A DNA stretch of 64,000 nucleotides, from the NCBI GenBank assembly GCA_045605385.1, contig JAZUPW010000012.1, positions 124,001 through 188,000 on the forward strand. Reading direction: 5' to 3'. This DNA is from SIG607 sp045605385. GTDB lineage: Bacteria > Bacillota > Clostridia > Oscillospirales > Acutalibacteraceae. The notes beneath the pieces are model-generated. The model worked only from the letters and a program-made list of their open reading frames with translations, did no database searches and was not told the DNA's origin. The translations under genes and the position numbers were made by a program. This document shows positions 61,842 through 64,000 of the stretch, piece by piece (positions within the stretch are counted from its first letter, which is position 1; every line of letters starts with the position of its first letter).

Positions 61842-62777
61842 ATGGATGTTACAATTTTCGGTATTGATTTGAAAATTAATCCTCAGGCATTTAAAATAGG
61901 CGATTTTACCGTGTATTGGTACGGTATTATCATTGGTTTAGGCTTTTTACTTGCAGTACTTTACGCAATGAAAAACGCAGAACGTTTTTCGCTTGATAAA
62001 GACCGTATGTTAGACGTCGTTTTGGTGGTTACACCCGTTTCTATATTGTGTGCAAGGGCATATTTTTGTTTTTTTCCTTACGAAAACGGTGCAAGAATAA
62101 CCTCGTTTAAAGAATTTTTCGGAATCGGCTCAAACGAAGGTTTTCGCGGCCTTGCAATTTACGGTGCCGTTATAGGTGCGTTTGTTGCAGGATATTTAAT
62201 GTGTAAAATACGTAAAGTAAAAGTTCTTGATATGTTCGATATTGCCGCAATTGGCTTTTTAATTGGACAGGGTATAGGCCGTTGGGGAAATTTCTTTAAT
62301 CAGGAAGCGTTCGGCGCGCCTACTGGCAGTGAATGGTTTGGTATGATGAGCAAAAGCACAGGCGGTGTCAACGTTCACCCTTGTTTCCTTTATGAATCTA
62401 TTTGGTGTATTTGCGGATTTTTCGTACTTAATTACTTTAGCAAAAAGCGTAAATTCAGCGGTGAAATGTTTTTAATGTACGGCGTATGGTACGGTTTTGG
62501 CAGATTCTTTATTGAGTATTTAAGAACCGACAGCCTTATGATTGGCAAAATGAAAGTTTCAATGCTTGTTTCAGCATTAATCTTTCTTGTTTGTCTTGCA
62601 TTGCTTGTATTTATGTATAAAAGAAGCAAAATGGTTAGTTTACAAACCGAGTATACTTCATTGTTCAAGGAACAACTTGAAGAAGATGATGCTACAGACG
62701 AATCTGTATCTAACGAAGAAGTGGAAACCGAAGAATTTATTGAAAATATAGAAACAAAGGAAGAGGAAAATGTATAA
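61842..62777 (+). CDS. lgt: prolipoprotein diacylglyceryl transferase
   Basis: Transfers diacylglycerol to the lipobox cysteine of prelipoproteins, such as the PPIase lipoprotein here. 311 aa with seven membrane helices. YWYGIIIGLGFLLAV, RGLAIYGAVIGA and the signature IGRWGNFFNQEAFG (about 146-159) are present; IEYLR occurs in the last helices. A strongly acidic cytoplasmic tail of about 40 residues (Glu/Asp-rich, 272-311) extends beyond the usual end. The last 8 bases overlap folD. Confidence 0.95.
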   Translation: MDVTIFGIDLKINPQAFKIGDFTVYWYGIIIGLGFLLAVLYAMKNAERFSLDKDRMLDVVLVVTPVSILCARAYFCFFPYENGARITSFKEFFGIGSNEGFRGLAIYGAVIGAFVAGYLMCKIRKVKVLDMFDIAAIGFLIGQGIGRWGNFFNQEAFGAPTGSEWFGMMSKSTGGVNVHPCFLYESIWCICGFFVLNYFSKKRKFSGEMFLMYGVWYGFGRFFIEYLRTDSLMIGKMKVSMLVSALIFLVCLALLVFMYKRSKMVSLQTEYTSLFKEQLEEDDATDESVSNEEVETEEFIENIETKEEENV

Positions 62778-63621
62778 AATAATAGACGGTAAGGCTATGT
62801 CTTTACAAATAAAAGATGAACTAAAGCAAGAAACTGCTGCTCTTAAAAATAGCGGAATTGGTGTATGTTTGGCTGTAATAATTGTAGGAAATGATCCTGC
62901 TTCCCGTGTTTACGTTTCTAATAAGGAAAAGGATTGCGCCGAACTTGGCATTGAATCACGTGAGTTTGCTATGCCTGAAGACACCACAATGGAAGAACTT
63001 TTATCGCTGATTAATGAACTTAATAATGATAACAACGTTAACGGTATTCTTTGTCAGTTACCGCTTCCTAAGCACTTAGATGAAAGGGCAGTAATTGCGG
63101 CTATTGATCCCAAAAAGGATGTTGATGCTTTTCATCCTGAAAACGTAGGTAAAATTATGATAGGCGAGTACGATTTTCTCCCTTGTACGCCTGCAGGTGT
63201 TATTGAAATGATAGACCGTATGGGGCTTGACGTTACCTCTAAAAACTGTGTTGTTATCGGCAGATCAAACATTGTTGGTAAGCCAATGGCAATGTTATTG
63301 CTTCACAGAAATGCAACCGTAACTATATGCCATTCTAAAACAAAAGACCTTGCAAGTGTTTGCAAACAGGCAGATATACTTGTAAGTGCGGTTGGTAAAG
63401 CAAAGTTTGTAACTGCTGATATGGTTAAAGACGGCGCGGTTGTTATTGACGTTGGTATGAACCGTTTTGACGGAAAACTCTGCGGTGATGTTGATTTTGA
63501 CTCTGTTTGTGAAAAAACTCAGGCTATTACTCCTGTTCCGGGCGGTGTTGGCCCTATGACAAGAGCTGTGCTTATGAAAAACACGGTTTATGCCGCAAAA
63601 ATGCAAAACGGCATTGGGTGA
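62770..63621 (+). CDS. folD: bifunctional methylenetetrahydrofolate dehydrogenase / cyclohydrolase
   Basis: Interconverts 5,10-methylene-, methenyl- and 10-formyl-tetrahydrofolate, supplying one-carbon units (also the methylene donor used by TrmFO). 283 aa. The catalytic Tyr-Lys region is VYVSNKEKDC (about 48-57). QLPLPKHLDE, the Rossmann IGRSNIVGKPMAMLL and the C-terminal TPVPGGVGPMT are diagnostic. It overlaps lgt by 8 bases. Confidence 0.96.
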   Translation: MYKIIDGKAMSLQIKDELKQETAALKNSGIGVCLAVIIVGNDPASRVYVSNKEKDCAELGIESREFAMPEDTTMEELLSLINELNNDNNVNGILCQLPLPKHLDERAVIAAIDPKKDVDAFHPENVGKIMIGEYDFLPCTPAGVIEMIDRMGLDVTSKNCVVIGRSNIVGKPMAMLLLHRNATVTICHSKTKDLASVCKQADILVSAVGKAKFVTADMVKDGAVVIDVGMNRFDGKLCGDVDFDSVCEKTQAITPVPGGVGPMTRAVLMKNTVYAAKMQNGIG

Positions 63622-63624
63622 TTT

Positions 63625-64000
63625 ATGAAAAAGATTTTTTTACTTATTTTTGTTGTCTTGTTAACCTTTACCGTTCCATTTTGTACTTATGCCGTTAGCA
63701 GTGATGTTAATTTTGATAATACCGACAATGCTTATTTAATTTGCGAGCAAGGGAATATTAAAAGCGGTGAAGTTTTCGGCGTAACTGCAAAGGAATTTGA
63801 AAAATTTATGGATGATAACAATATGATGTTATACGGTACCGATAACAAAAACGTTGTGTTTAACCTTAGTTGTAATCAAACAGATTTTTCAAAAGAAATA
63901 GCAGATTTTGCAAATTATAACGACAACACCGTTCTTGATTTGGCTAAGAAATTAAATCAAACTAACCAAGGAATTATTATTGCTAATAACGTAAAATACG
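63625..64000 (+). CDS. secreted protein of unknown function (3' end cut by window)
   Basis: The ATG lies 3 bases after folD and the frame is open to the last base (125 codons). The N-terminal signal peptide (MKKIFLLIFVVLLTFTVPFC, then TYA) suggests cleavage near residue 23. The remaining part (DVNFDNTDNAYLICEQGN, LNQTNQGIIIANNVKY) has no motif I recognise. Being coupled to folD it is probably co-transcribed. I do not assign a function. Confidence 0.7.
   Translation, partial: MKKIFLLIFVVLLTFTVPFCTYAVSSDVNFDNTDNAYLICEQGNIKSGEVFGVTAKEFEKFMDDNNMMLYGTDNKNVVFNLSCNQTDFSKEIADFANYNDNTVLDLAKKLNQTNQGIIIANNVKY

Noticed and set aside
1..64000. Prophage, integrative element or toxin-antitoxin island
   Set aside because: No integrase, transposase, phage structural or toxin-antitoxin genes; gene order is core throughout.

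Overview
The window reads as a housekeeping stretch of an AT-rich chromosome from a Gram-positive Clostridia-type bacterium (Bacillota). The evidence is the gene order: nusB-xseA-xseB-ispA-dxs-tlyA-nadK-argR-recN; cdaA-cdaR; infC-rpmI-rplT behind an L20-type leader; dprA-topA-trmFO; plsX-rnc-smc-ftsY; nadD-yqeK-rsfS; and the YfmF/YfmH pair. Strong Shine-Dalgarno sites, sigma-A-type promoters and T-tailed hairpin terminators agree. I cannot assign a genus from sequence alone. Coding density is very high and most genes are on the + strand in long, overlapping operons.

Layout. 1-4.2 kb: serine biosynthesis (serC, cut at the window edge, and serA), a PfkB-type sugar kinase and a PHP-family phosphatase. 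4.2-5.3 kb (minus): an orphan fumarase/tartrate-dehydratase beta subunit behind a DivIVA-like coiled-coil gene. 5.4-13.8 kb: the nusB-to-recN operon (transcription antitermination, exonuclease VII, isoprenoid precursors, rRNA methylation, NADP synthesis, ArgR, RecN). 13.8-16.9 kb: an ACT-domain protein, a YtvI-like membrane protein, and a DUF3343 protein with a cysteine desulfurase. 17-23.6 kb: c-di-AMP synthesis (cdaA, cdaR), an unknown small membrane protein, recD2, comF and an MreB homologue. 23.6-31.3 kb: the infC operon (with an apparent AUU start codon), an RNA methyltransferase, dprA, topA, trmFO and plsX. 31.3-42.4 kb: rnc, a radical SAM protein, smc, ftsY, rdgB, yhbY, nadD, yqeK, rsfS and leuS, then tRNA-Lys. 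42.7-46.7 kb: an Ldh-family oxidoreductase, malic enzyme and a sodium/proline-type symporter. 46.8-47.2 kb: a noncoding hairpin array. 47.2-49.8 kb (minus): a P-type ATPase with altered catalytic motifs. 50-53 kb: prmA, prfB and a PPIase lipoprotein. 53.1-59.1 kb (minus): a GH13 glucosidase, glycogen phosphorylase and cardiolipin synthase. 59.3-64 kb: YfmF/YfmH, lgt, folD and the start of a secreted protein.

Most of the window is ordinary core biology. The strongest unexplained signal is the roughly 409-bp element at 46785-47193. It is bounded by perfect 12-bp inverted repeats and consists of consecutive small hairpins with different stems joined by a repeated 8-bp connector (AATATCAC on one side, GTGATATT-like on the other). 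Second is the neighbouring P-type ATPase, which departs from consensus in three catalytic motifs, including DKTGI for DKTGT. Other items worth checking are the orphan fumarase beta subunit, the DUF3343/cysteine-desulfurase pair and the trigger-factor-like lipoprotein.
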